From Adineta steineri (taxonomy: Eukaryota > Rotifera > Eurotatoria > Adinetida > Adinetidae), in the NCBI GenBank assembly GCA_905250115.1, contig CAJNOI010000291.1:22512-86511 (forward strand): a DNA stretch of 64,000 nucleotides. The letters are read 5' to 3'. The number at the start of each line of letters is the position of its first letter. The first letter of the stretch is position 1. Under the pieces are notes generated by a model. The model searched no databases. It was not told the origin of the DNA and saw only the letters and a list, made by a program, of their open reading frames with translations. Below are positions 36,001 to 46,207 of the stretch, piece by piece. The position numbers and the translations under genes are program-made.

Positions 36001-38486
36001 TTCAACAACAATCTCGTCAATAGAAGTCAATGGACAAATACATTGAATTAGTTTATTTTGTTGATCATGGGACATGTATAAACTACTGCGCAATGAAGTA
36101 TGTTTTTCGATGACTAGTTGAAGACTTGATCGAAGACGTGATAAGACCACGTGTGATTCATTATTAATTGACGATACACGAAACGCGTATATCATGTGAT
36201 AAATAGACAAACTGTCCTTTTCACCTTGAAAGCGCATTTGTTCGTCAAGCCAAATACTTTCTTGAGCAAACGAAGCTGGTCCTATAAAAAAAATTTCAAA
36301 TTCTAAGATATATGAAAGTCTCTTTTACTTTTCTCGTACGAACAAACATGAAGTTCTATCTTAATAAGAACTTTTTCTCATTTACTTTTTTTTTGCTAAA
36401 TCTACTACTCATTTGCATGATATAGTTGATATGCTCATACAAACATAAGATAAAATATACCTTCGGTAAGATGACTTGCCGAACAGCGTGATACAGTGGT
36501 AGCAGTGAGAGTAGTCTGTGCATGAGCTGCAAGTAGTTGAGCGTGTTGTGAGATGGTCATCTGTCGAAAGAAAGTAGAAAAATCAACTTGAGGCTGATTG
36601 GATAGCCACTGACGACAATAGTGATTTGTAGCTAACATGAAATGAAGAGAATTAGCACCCAAAGTTAGCAAATTGATATCAGACGGTACATTATCAACCT
36701 TCAAAAGTCGACACCATAGGGTTTGAAGTTCAAATTCTAGTTCGGTTTGAGGTGTGTGATTGACTGGCGATGTCACTGTGTGAGGCTCAGGTGATGGTAA
36801 GCGAGCACGATCGATTTTTCCGTTAGCGTTCAGCGGAAATCGTTCAAGAACGACGACAGCAAATAAGCTTATACTTGATGGAAGATATTGACTGCATATT
36901 TCCTTGATTTGTTGTTCGATCGTTAAGTCAGATTCACGAGTTTGAACATAAGCAATCAATTGATCACTCTTCGCTATAACAAGACATGCATTCAACTGTT
37001 TTCGACATGTGCGCAATATAATCGCCTCGATTTCTCCTGTTTCGATACGTTGACCTAAAAAATAATCCAATCCAATTAAAGCAATTTTCTTTATGTCCAA
37101 TGTACATACCTCGAATTTTGACTTGAAAATCTCGTCGACCTAGATGAACAAGCTCACCATTGACGATCTTGGCGAGATCACCCGTGCGATAGTACATCTT
37201 TCCATCAAGCTCTACCAGACGACTGTCTTCTGGATTTGTGCCATAATTTAAGTAGCCTCGAAAAACACCCGGTCCTCCAATATATAACTCACCAATACTA
37301 TCTGGTTGTTCGGACTCCTCAATCATAATATGACAAACATAATTGGGTAGTGGTAACCCGACGGGAACGAATGCTGCCGATGCTGTTGGTTGAGTATCTG
37401 CCTCAAACACACGACGATAGGTACAATCGAGTGTTGTTTCAGTAACTCCATACGTATTCAATAGTTGAGTATGTATCTCGAGACATGTCAGAAGCTCGCC
37501 GGCAAGAGTTCGAGGTAATGGTTCTCCTATAATTCAAACAGTCTTTTTTATATTTTATCGTTCATTAAATGCTGATAACGCATAACTGTGTCGTCCCTGC
37601 TTTAAATCTTACCTGTTGATATGGCTATCCGAAGACATGCTGAGAGCAATTGCTTTGGACTACTAAGATAGTCGATGAGAGCAATACTAACAGATGGCAC
37701 AAGATTGACGAATGTTACATGATGATTACGCATTGTTTTTACTAGGTAGGCAATGTTCAGATGAGTTCCATTACTTGAACCGAGTAATACACAAGTACCA
37801 CCGACCAATACTGCTCCAAGTATCTCTTGTATATGAGCATCAAATGTATCTCGTGATATCTGTAATAGTATATCGCTTTCTAGGATATATTGTTCGTGAC
37901 ACATACTAGCGAGATAGTATGCAAAATTTGTGTGTCCAATTGGAACACCTTTAGGAGTGCCTGTTGATCCTGATGTAAAAACAATAAAAGCAATGGCAGA
38001 CGGATCGTCTACAGTCTTGTTAACAGTGATCGAATCATTTTTATCTTCTTGATCAATTCGTACTACGGAAACACGGTCATCGTCGATAAAAAGATGAGCT
38101 GTGGCGTTGTGCACTAACATAACTTTGGCATGGGTTTGACTGAGAAGTGTTTGACGTCGTTGATCCGGATCGTATGGATTCAGTGGACAATAAGTAGTGT
38201 TGCACATGAAAATGGCTAAAATACCGATGGCCATTTCGATACTTCGTTCGACACATTGGCATACGACATCATTTGGTTGTACGATACGAGACAGTCGACA
38301 TGCAAGTGAGTTGACCAACACATACAATTCAGCATAGGTTAGCGACTGATCGTCGAGTATCAGAGCAATTTTATTAGGATGTTGGCAGACCCGTTCAACG
38401 AAACGATCAAAAAGATTCGTTGATGGTAAGATAACGTCGATAGAAGGACCGTATAATGACGTTGTTAAAGATTTGAATTGTGACAT
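30058..38486 (-). CDS. Nonribosomal peptide synthetase, A-T-C-A-T with membrane/hexapeptide terminal domain (10 exons)
   Basis: Exons: 38486-37613, 37526-37110, 37054-36461, 36281-34426, 34371-34041, 33914-33666, 33443-32597, 32564-32017, 31953-30863 and 30282-30058. They total 7032 nt (2343 aa) in one frame. A1 (about 15-520) has FTSGSTGTPKG, YGVTETT, YYRTGD and NGKIDR. Carrier T1 has LGANSLHF (Ser ~565). C (about 630-1050) has HHLVFDG (~774). A2 (about 1065-1585) has FTSGSTGEPK, YYGPAECT, CYRTGD and SGKIDR. T2 has LGATSLGI (Ser ~1638). Residues ~1723-2343 are several membrane helices interleaved with hexapeptide repeats (IGARCRIGAR, GDGSSLGND, the last exon). This is the NRPS terminal-domain type known from epsilon-polylysine-synthetase-like enzymes. 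No thioesterase or starter C domain is visible. A dipeptide or homopolymer product released at a membrane is plausible. Bacterial or fungal ancestry is likely. The seventh intron (32 nt) is unusually short. Confidence 0.88.
32565..32596 (-). other. Candidate 32-nt intron, or 4-nt ORF overlap, before the terminal domain
   Basis: On the minus strand the carrier-domain frame ends in a TGA (32595-32593) that overlaps a GTG opening the terminal-domain frame (32596). A GTGAGT donor at 32596 and a CACAG acceptor ending at 32565 would restore one frame by removing 32 nt; an acceptor 9 nt further on (41-nt intron) also works. All other introns of this gene are 54-580 nt. Confidence 0.55.
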
Positions 38487-38538
38487 ATCTAAAAGTTGAA
38501 ACAATGTAGGATAGTTTAACTTTAACTTTTAGTTTTTT

Positions 38539-38629
38539 ATTAGGTATACATCAGTATCAGTTAAATCTATATCGCGTCAGACTAGATACACAGTTTCCAG
38601 TTCAAAACTGACACTGATGTATGCCTAAT
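38539..38629. repeat. Inverted repeat (24-nt arms) just upstream of the NRPS gene
   Basis: Arms 38539-38562 and 38606-38629 pair with two mismatches around a 43-nt loop. The outer ends read ATTAGG...CCTAAT. It lies 53 bases upstream of the proposed NRPS start, so it could be a small foldback insertion or a hairpin in the promoter or 5' leader. Confidence 0.7.
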
Positions 38630-38699
38630 TTGTTTTTTTGCTACTCTGTCGAAAGAATTTATTTAAAATGAATATTATATGATTTATGATAGTGAGGAG

Positions 38700-39140
38700 T
38701 TATCGTTCATATTCATCAAGTCCTTCATATTTGAGTAAGTTAGCAGGACGAGTGGGTGGTTTCGATAATATAGCCCCTTGTTCACATACATGAAATTCCC
38801 AATTACGTATCGGATAATGAACATTATCGAATGGATCGTAGGCTTCAAGCACTTTTCCATCATGTTTCGTCACCTTGATACAGGTAATAATTTTGACCCA
38901 TTTGCAATATGAATCAGGTAAATCAGGTTGAAACAGGCGACGAGGAAAAAATTTTTCATCATTAGCTAAAATAGTGACGTGAACATCTTCATTAAATTTA
39001 TCTTCACCTGGACGACCGACATAATGTACAATACATTCAATAGGATGTTCCGTACGATTAATGACAAAACAGGAGTAAACTTGAGATGGCATTTGAGGCA
39101 TCTTAAATTGAGGCTGTAGAGTTTGACTTGTTTCAGTCAT
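38700..39140 (-). CDS. Conserved-looking 146-residue protein of unknown function upstream of the NRPS
   Basis: Single-exon frame from the ATG at 39140 to the stop at 38700, complete. The protein is hydrophilic, with no signal peptide or membrane segment. Alternating hydrophobic stretches (VYSCFVINRT, IECIVHYVG, VHVTILAND, WVKIITCIKVTK) suggest a beta-sandwich or barrel fold. Aromatic and Pro-rich ends (PPTRPANLLKYEGLDEYER) are probably flexible. I do not recognise the family. It is on the same strand as the NRPS and the cytochrome b5-YqcI/YcgG gene and lies between them, 214 bases before the NRPS start, which suggests but does not prove a role in the same pathway. Confidence 0.7.
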   Translation of the reverse strand: MTETSQTLQPQFKMPQMPSQVYSCFVINRTEHPIECIVHYVGRPGEDKFNEDVHVTILANDEKFFPRRLFQPDLPDSYCKWVKIITCIKVTKHDGKVLEAYDPFDNVHYPIRNWEFHVCEQGAILSKPPTRPANLLKYEGLDEYER

Positions 39141-40182
39141 GTTAATATTGTTCTCGATTATAACCGATATTTCTCTTCGTTAAAGTCTAGGAATCAGTTC
39201 TTGATCTATAAAGAATTACTGAAACTCATCTCTTAGTGAAAGAAAAAAAATGAATAGGTTTAAACACACCTGAGATAACAGCTAATGCTTATATTGCATT
39301 TGTCGTCAATTTTCTTCAAGCAAATTCTTACCTTGTATGTGTTGTACTTCTAACTCTAAATTGAGATAAGAGCTTCATAAAAATGATAAACAATATGACC
39401 ATGCAAGGCCACTGCATACAATAAAAATGCAATGATAATGACGTATAAATATTCTATACTAAAGACGATGGATATCAAGCACTTCAAAACAGAAAGACGA
39501 GAAGTTTTTTATGCTATGCTGTTAAATTGAAACACAGTCAATACATCTTGTTTTTTGAAGGAAAATAGTGAATTTAAATTTTAGTTTGAGACTTTTCGCT
39601 ATAGTCAATTGGCTGGCTTCCCTGCCAACGAGAAGTGTCTCATTCACATATAATCTCAATTTTAAAAAAAAATAGCATGCAGATTTCTAGCTTTAGACTT
39701 AGTTATTAAAAGGAAATAATATAATTTGATTAGCAAGAAGAAGCGACATTATGATTGAAATGATATATTCGTTGAGAAACCTGAAGGTGTACTGAATGCT
39801 TCTATCATATTATAACAAAAGAGAAACTATGCACATCTAATTAATTTCAATTTTCGTTAGAGATTTATACTATAAGAAGGCTTCAAATTCAATATAAATA
39901 TCATATATGTATTAATTTAAGCATTTGACTCCATATATATGGAATATCATTCTGATAACAAATTAAACATAGAAAGCGCTTTGAAGATTACAAGATTTAA
40001 CCATCTTATATAAGTCCCTACGACAGAATACAATTGCTGGCAATGAGTAATTCTCTAATACCTTTATTTAATAGCAACATAGACGTCACTTATGCTAACA
40101 CCGGCACCTACTAACATCCTTATTATTTAATCAATAAACTATTTTTTTTTCTGAATACAAATAGTTCTTGAAAAAATTCAGC
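39141..40182. other. Intergenic, A+T-rich
   Basis: About 1 kb between the 146-residue gene and the cytochrome b5-YqcI/YcgG gene. No coding frame supported. Confidence 0.4.
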
Positions 40183-41325
40183 TCAATTCGTTTTCTTGTG
40201 TCGGGACTTGAAATCTGGTGTCCAATCTGGATTAATAAGCTTGCCCGAGTACTCGAAAGCAACCGAATTGTTATCATTTGAAATTACATTCGGGTTTATC
40301 GATCCATTTTCACGAAGATCAGCATTGCGAACGACTTGTCTTATCTCAGATAATATGTTTAATCGGCGGAGATTCGTAAATTGATCATGTGAATTGAAAA
40401 CAAGACACGGTGTAAGAAATTGTCCAGCTTTCCTTGAACTATTCGGATGCAGCCCAACGATGAAAAACGCACGTCCACCTACACTAAAGCCAAAATTAGG
40501 ATCTAGAGGATCATCGGAGTAGTTTTCGGCCCAAATCATTCCATTTTCGACATCTTCTTTATGAAGTAGGCGTAACTGTTTCCAGAGCAATGTTTCAAAG
40601 ATATCTTCGCTCACGTCTTTCGGAGTACGAAAACAAGCGACATACGTAGTGAACATATGATGATGCTCCCATAAAGACGATTGACGATTGATGAACTCAA
40701 TAAGATTATGCCATAAGAGCTTAGTGCTATGCTCAGTAGCTAATATATCGTACACACCAAACCCAAATGCATTCCGTTTAAAAGCAATTTTTCCATTCAA
40801 ACAGGGAAAGTTTGCACTCATAATATACTGTTTAAATTGCTCTTTCAAAGTACACACTTGATCAAAAGGTACTCGCATCGGTAAATTATATTCTGGCACA
40901 GTTCTACATAACAGATTTTGCATGAGAAAATAACCGCATTGTTCCTTACTCGCATTGCGATCAATTTTACCAATCCAGTATTTGCGATTTAAAAGTTGTT
41001 TGTTTAAATTTGATGTTAGATGTATTTCATGGAATATTCGAGTGATGTCTTTACCAGCTAATTCATTAATAATATCGAGACCACCTGAATGACTAACCAT
41101 CGATGCAAGACAATACACGTCATTATCAATAATAACCCATCGATCTCTTTTGTGTTCCTGCACATCAGTGTCTGTGAAAGTTGGAGGAGAACGAAGGATT
41201 CTAACTTTAAACAACATAATATAGCGCTTGATAAAGATTAGACAGCAAGCGATAAAAGACATCAGACACATAGTGCCTATAATACAATCTAAATAACATT
41301 TCAAAAAAAAATTATTCATAATCAT
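40183..41325 (-). CDS. Membrane-anchored cytochrome b5 domain fused to a YqcI/YcgG-family (haem-dependent N-oxygenase-like) domain
   Basis: Intronless, 380 residues. A transmembrane helix at ~10-33 is followed by a cytochrome b5-like domain (about 60-120): WVIIDNDVYCL, SHSGG in place of HPGG, ELAGKDITRIFHEIH, YWIGKI, with both haem-ligand histidines apparently kept. Residues ~130-375 match the YqcI/YcgG family: FPCLNGKIAFKR, FGFGVYD, GLHPNSSRKAGQFLTPCLVF, HDQFTNLRR and GSINPN. Members studied in bacteria are haem-dependent N-hydroxylases of guanidino compounds such as arginine derivatives; that assignment is from family knowledge. The b5 domain would be a built-in electron donor, at a membrane. 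The gene lies on the NRPS strand about 1.7 kb further 5'. Lack of introns and a largely microbial family suggest transfer. Substrate unknown. Confidence 0.8.
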   Translation of the reverse strand: MIMNNFFLKCYLDCIIGTMCLMSFIACCLIFIKRYIMLFKVRILRSPPTFTDTDVQEHKRDRWVIIDNDVYCLASMVSHSGGLDIINELAGKDITRIFHEIHLTSNLNKQLLNRKYWIGKIDRNASKEQCGYFLMQNLLCRTVPEYNLPMRVPFDQVCTLKEQFKQYIMSANFPCLNGKIAFKRNAFGFGVYDILATEHSTKLLWHNLIEFINRQSSLWEHHHMFTTYVACFRTPKDVSEDIFETLLWKQLRLLHKEDVENGMIWAENYSDDPLDPNFGFSVGGRAFFIVGLHPNSSRKAGQFLTPCLVFNSHDQFTNLRRLNILSEIRQVVRNADLRENGSINPNVISNDNNSVAFEYSGKLINPDWTPDFKSRHKKTN

Positions 41326-41880
41326 AGAAATTATTTAAAAAGGTAGCACTGATCAAAACCTGCATAGTAACAATTTTGCTCATTTCATGTGGAAATGACG
41401 ATACTAGTGTAGATGAGGGCATGACTGAAGAAATAGAAGAGATCTTCATCCACACCCATTTTATAAATTTAGAAAATTTTATTTATTACAACACAGAAAA
41501 ATGTCAAATTCAGACGATTTTCATAACATACGTTGTTATAATTATTTTTTGTTTTATATTGAAAAGAATCAATCAGATAAGAACGAAACTAAAAGCAAGT
41601 TGATATCGTTTTTGATTTAAAAAAAAAGAAATGTGTAATTGAGTCAAAAATCAATTATCGTTTTAAAAAATATTAAAAGCTTTTTGCCTTCGAAAGTAAA
41701 TGAAAGAAAAGGAGGGCTTATATAGATTATTTTCTCAGATTTCTTACTTTTCTGAATGAAAATATTCACTAATAAAAAGCGAGAATACCAACGACTTTTT
41801 TCTTTAGGAGAGTGTGATACAATAAAAACGGTACGATTGACTTTCATTTTTATTGAGTTATCTTTTTAGAAAATCTCATC
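41326..41880. other. Divergent intergenic region
   Basis: About 555 bases between the divergently transcribed cytochrome b5-YqcI/YcgG gene and the amidase gene, so it must hold both promoters. Frames of 75 and 67 codons inside it show no domain. Confidence 0.45.
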
Positions 41881-42523
41881 ATGACATACATTAAACTATT
41901 GTTGTGTTTATTTGTGGGTTCTGTTCATTCATGGACATTGGATTATCTTGCAGCTAAACAAGTTCCATCGCCACATTTTAATCGTGGTCGCAGCGGTCAA
42001 GCTATTACATGTAAACATTGATTTTTCTGTCTCTTTTAATTAACTTATTAAAATATATTCAAAAAGGTCTCGTACTTCATGGCACTGCTGGCGGAGGTAC
42101 AGTTTCATGGTTTCAAAATCCAACAAGCAAAGTATCAGCTCATTATGTTGTTGAACAAGATGGATCAGTCGTTCAAATGGTTAGCGAAGATGATACTGCA
42201 TGGCATAATGGTAAATTTCATTTTCTAGTGTTTTTCTAGGATTAATAAGACAGTTACCTAATTTATTTCTAGGTGTGGTAACAACAAATTCGGTATTTTA
42301 TGGTCGTCCAAATCCAAATTTATGGTGTATTGGAATTGAATTTAGTCGTAATATTCAAAATAATAATATTATGCCTGAAGTACAAATTGCATCAGGTGTC
42401 CGATTGGTTGCTGATATTAAACGTCGTTACAAGGGCATTAATATATATACACATGATCAGTTTAATGTAGGACGTACATGTCCAGGACCAAGTTTTCCAC
42501 TTGCTCGATTTCAAAATGCTTAA
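41881..42523 (+). CDS. Secreted N-acetylmuramoyl-L-alanine amidase (Amidase_2/AmpD-like), three exons
   Basis: Exons 41881-42010, 42067-42210 and 42273-42523 join with phase-1 introns (56 and 62 nt) to 174 residues. Residues 1-18 (MTYIKLLLCLFVGSVHSW) are a signal peptide. The core has the first zinc histidine in LVLHGTAGG, then SAHYVVEQDGSVVQMV, AWHNG, CIGIEF and THDQFNVGRTCPGP, giving the second zinc histidine and the Cys ligand typical of T7-lysozyme/AmpD-type amidases. All expected metal ligands are present, so it should cut the bond between N-acetylmuramate and L-alanine of peptidoglycan outside the cell, for bacterial food digestion or defence. The short single-domain form resembles bacterial and phage enzymes more than long animal PGRPs. 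Confidence 0.88.
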
Positions 42524-43729
42524 ATATCATTAATAATCTAAATAAAGAAAAAGATTTTTGATCTTAAGAAATAAAGGAAAAAAATTATTAAACATGTATT
42601 TCTGATGCCATTTATTCTATTGAATTAAAAACTATAAGACTATATGAATGTTATCAGCTACAATTAATAAGAATATTAAAAGCATACTGTTGTTACATCG
42701 GCTTTATGTGAACCTTTTGGAGTATTACCTAGATTTTTTCGACCTTCATACTTTGTATGTGATCCTTATTCTTCTATATAACACAATTTGTTGACAAAAA
42801 GAAACTTCTTTTTAAAACAAACATAGTTCTTTGTTTCTATTGTATTCGTCAACGTAAATACACTGTAGAACTCGACCATGTCGTGACACATATGAAACGA
42901 GATGATATTAATTGATTCAATCACAATCATGTCTACTATGCAGTTAATTACATTTACCTTGCTAACTGCTACAGTAATCGTAGAATTATAAGGTTTTAAT
43001 ATCAAAATCAACAAATGCAGTATTCTATCCTATGTTTTTCTACACAAATTGTCTTCGATATCATTAAGTTCTATGATTTGAATAAAGAAACTTTATGTTG
43101 AAACAGTTTTTTTCTTTAATAGAAAAACTAAACGACTTGATTTAACAGTTCATAATACATATTTAGCGTATTGTTTTTATGACCAAACCAGAGAAGCAAC
43201 ATTGTCTTATGAAAAATAACTTAAACTTGTAAATAATTCAATGTAATTTATTTAAAACAACATAAGCAACGCATACATTTGAGAAGTACAACAAACAACA
43301 ATTGGATAATATAAAAGAAAGATAACTACATAGTCATCTGCTTTGGTGATTCAGAATTTAATCAGATTGCCACTACAGAATAGTAGAAATAAGGCATTGT
43401 AGAATTGTAAACATCCTAGAAGATTTTCGTTTCTAGTTAACTAATTAGTTAAAGTCTAGTGCGATCACATAATCAGGGATGTTACTTAATCTTTACTTTA
43501 TAAATAAACATAGCGTAAATTTTTATCTTTACTTTGTAAACAACAACGATAAAGAAATAAAATAAAGTAACACTTCTATGCATAATCCTAATCGACAAGA
43601 CAGTAATTACTTAGTTGATGTGTTATTACAGAATTTCAAAAGTCATCACTTTTTTGAAAACTTAAAGATGATTAGTATGAGACTATCTCGTTCATTTGAT
43701 GTGAAATTAGAATTATTATATATGCTTGA
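42524..43729. other. Intergenic, A+T-rich
   Basis: About 1.2 kb without a supported gene, ending at the inverted duplication arm B. Confidence 0.4.
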
Positions 43730-45697
43730 TTAGCGAGTAGAGAAGATTTTCACAACATTTATTTGCTTTATTAATCTACTTCTTGATACAAATATTAAAA
43801 TTAATTTTACTAATGAAAGTAAAAGGCATAAGCATTAGAAAAAATACGCTTTAGTTCTGCTCGAAATGTTTTAGAAACGAATATATTTGTGTAACAACTG
43901 ATGCTATTGTCGAGAAAGTACCACAAGAACGTTAATTGAATAATTGATTGTTCAATTATTTGTTGTTCGACACTTTTTGCATTGTATTGTGTAATTTGTG
44001 AATAGATGGGCATGATCGTTGCAGGAAATTTACAAATAATAAAACTAATGATATCCACAAGCAACATGCGAATCAGTTGTTGATCTTTTGAATGCAGAAC
44101 ATGTAGTTGACCAATTGCGATCACTCCTGTATCGACAACTCGAGAATGTTGTGCTGGACGCTGTACTCTTCGAATATTTCTCACCGTCAAAAGTCCAAAG
44201 ATTGCCATGAGAAGTGGTGGAATGACTCCCATGATTGAGATTGATTGATAAGACATCAATGTAGTATATAAACCTGGTTGATAGTAACAAACAAAGTAGC
44301 CAGGTGCGAATTGAATTATCTCTGTGAAGATTAATGCATGACTCATAAAGAGTAACCAAAACATCGAGATGCCGACCATACTGATTGTAATTAAACGACG
44401 TGTACTAAATCGTCGAGTATTGGCATTTGGTGAAGTGATAAATGTGCGATCGATGGCTGCCAAAATAATACAAGATGACAACCAGCATGCAAAAACATAA
44501 GCAAAATAATAGCGTAATCGACAGAGAACGATGTTATTGGTACTTGGATCAATATTATAACCAGAGGAAAGGATTGTTGGCAATAAACCAAAATAAAAAT
44601 ACAATAAATTGATGACATTCACAGCTATAAAGCAAATAGTACATGGATTCTTTCGTAAAGTATTCTTGGTAAAGACCATTAGATTCATTAGACAACTGAT
44701 AGTTCCAATAACTATCAGCATTGGACCACCAATACGGAGTATCTGCTGTTGAACATTATATAGCGTGGCTGCAGCAGACATCTTTCTTATGGATTAGTAG
44801 AATGAAAATAACTTCAATATTAATGTGATGTATAAATAATTTACACTGGCAGTTTTATATGATGACAGCAGCAATAAAAACAAAAGAACTTTCAGCGCCT
44901 ACATATTATCAGAGAAAAGAAAATTAACTTAGTGTTTTTTTAATCCTTAGTTTACGTATTTCAAAGCGAGTAAATGCTCAAGCAAAGCTTTCTAATTAGT
45001 ATTAGATAATGTAAAAAAATGATGTACGCAAGCAGACTGTGATACAGAATGAACTTATTACAATTTCTAGTTGCATTCAATTAGCTTTACTAAATTTTCT
45101 CAAGCATCTTAGGATAAAAATAGTTGTCAGATATGACATCCTCTAGCGGTTGATTTACTTTTTATGTTAATTTTAAATAGTATGTGCGTCAATCGAAGGA
45201 ATGACATGAATATAATATAATCCCTTACATCAAGTTAATTAAAAATGAACTATCATCATCTAGAACTTATCAAAATTTATACTCATTGACAGTTGAAAAT
45301 TTGAATGAAACTAATACATTTCACGCTAATCTGATATTTCGTTTTCATTTGTATTTTTTTTGAATACAATATTGAGCAGTTTTGACTGATAATAAGATAT
45401 TTGCAATAGAATGGTGAAGTTAACTTGAAATATATGAAACCAGATGTATCAGATTAATATATTGGACGAAAAAAAACAGAAGAAAATTGCGATTCATAAA
45501 ACAATTATCATTTCGATATATGCCGACGGATAATCAAATGAATTTTGTTAGAAATTGAATCCACAAATAAATTTATTTACAATTTATGAAGGTTTATTGT
45601 GTTGAAAACTCTGCTTGTATCCTGTCAGGATATAAATCGCTGAGTACAAATCCATTTTCTACTGTGTTTAACAATACACAATGTAACAGATAAATTT
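43730..45697 (-). repeat. Inverted segmental duplication, arm B
   Basis: Reverse-complement counterpart of 27885-29922. The non-coding flanks also match, with small indels, so the unit was copied as DNA and not as a processed transcript. The arms are 13.8 kb apart and enclose the NRPS block and the amidase gene. Confidence 0.85.
43810..44781 (-). CDS. Rhodopsin-like GPCR, paralogue B of an inverted pair
   Basis: Single exon, 323 residues, same length as the copy at 28871-29842 with no gaps. Differences cluster at the extreme N terminus (MSAAATLYN against MSSATTFHN), in TM3 (VFACWLSSC against VFSSWQSSY), in TM4, and in TM6 (IICKFPATIMP against TLCKFPSEIMT). DRT, the TM1 core, the ICL2 arginines and the C terminus are unchanged. 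That pattern suits divergence in ligand recognition with G-protein coupling kept, but this is inference. Confidence 0.85.
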   Translation of the reverse strand: MSAAATLYNVQQQILRIGGPMLIVIGTISCLMNLMVFTKNTLRKNPCTICFIAVNVINLLYFYFGLLPTILSSGYNIDPSTNNIVLCRLRYYFAYVFACWLSSCIILAAIDRTFITSPNANTRRFSTRRLITISMVGISMFWLLFMSHALIFTEIIQFAPGYFVCYYQPGLYTTLMSYQSISIMGVIPPLLMAIFGLLTVRNIRRVQRPAQHSRVVDTGVIAIGQLHVLHSKDQQLIRMLLVDIISFIICKFPATIMPIYSQITQYNAKSVEQQIIEQSIIQLTFLWYFLDNSISCYTNIFVSKTFRAELKRIFSNAYAFYFH

Positions 45698-46207
45698 ATT
45701 TAATCTGTTTATCTTATTAAATAAATATATGCAAAGGAATAAAACGAAGAATTTTCTTAAATAGTATGTGTCTTATAGTTGAAAGTAAAATGTAATATTA
45801 AAATAAAAGAATAATATTCCTCATCAATAAATGTCAAAAAGATTTTATTACCATATAATGTTACTTTTTTTAAAATCAGTATATGATCATATATTAAATT
45901 TCTCAATAGAGAAAAAAGAAGTGGGGAATAAAAAACTAAGTATAAGAATGTTATTTTTTTGATCGTATATTATCAAGTAAGAATAGTACAAATAGTTGTA
46001 TATATGTGAAATAATAGCTACTAGTCTCTCTGCAAATATTATTCACGAGATTCCGGTAGAACTAATGTGAATGTAAAGCAAAAAAAATAAAAACTCTTTA
46101 TCTATACCAACAAGCAAAAGGTAATTGCTAAAATCAATTGATATGTTTAGATACAAGAAACAATCTGTTTATCCATTATATCAACATTACTCAAACTAGG
46201 AGCAGTC
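45698..46207. other. Intergenic, A+T-rich
   Basis: About 510 bases with nothing recognisable. Confidence 0.4.

Noticed and set aside
30058-41325. Bacterial or fungal contamination as an explanation for the NRPS block
   Set aside because: The NRPS has nine phase-consistent GT-AG introns and shares base composition with its neighbours. The intronless b5-YqcI/YcgG gene lies between intron-bearing genes on the same contiguous sequence without a gap.
41376-41603. 75-codon plus-strand frame between divergent genes
   Set aside because: Low complexity, not linked to any exon, and in a region that must contain two promoters.
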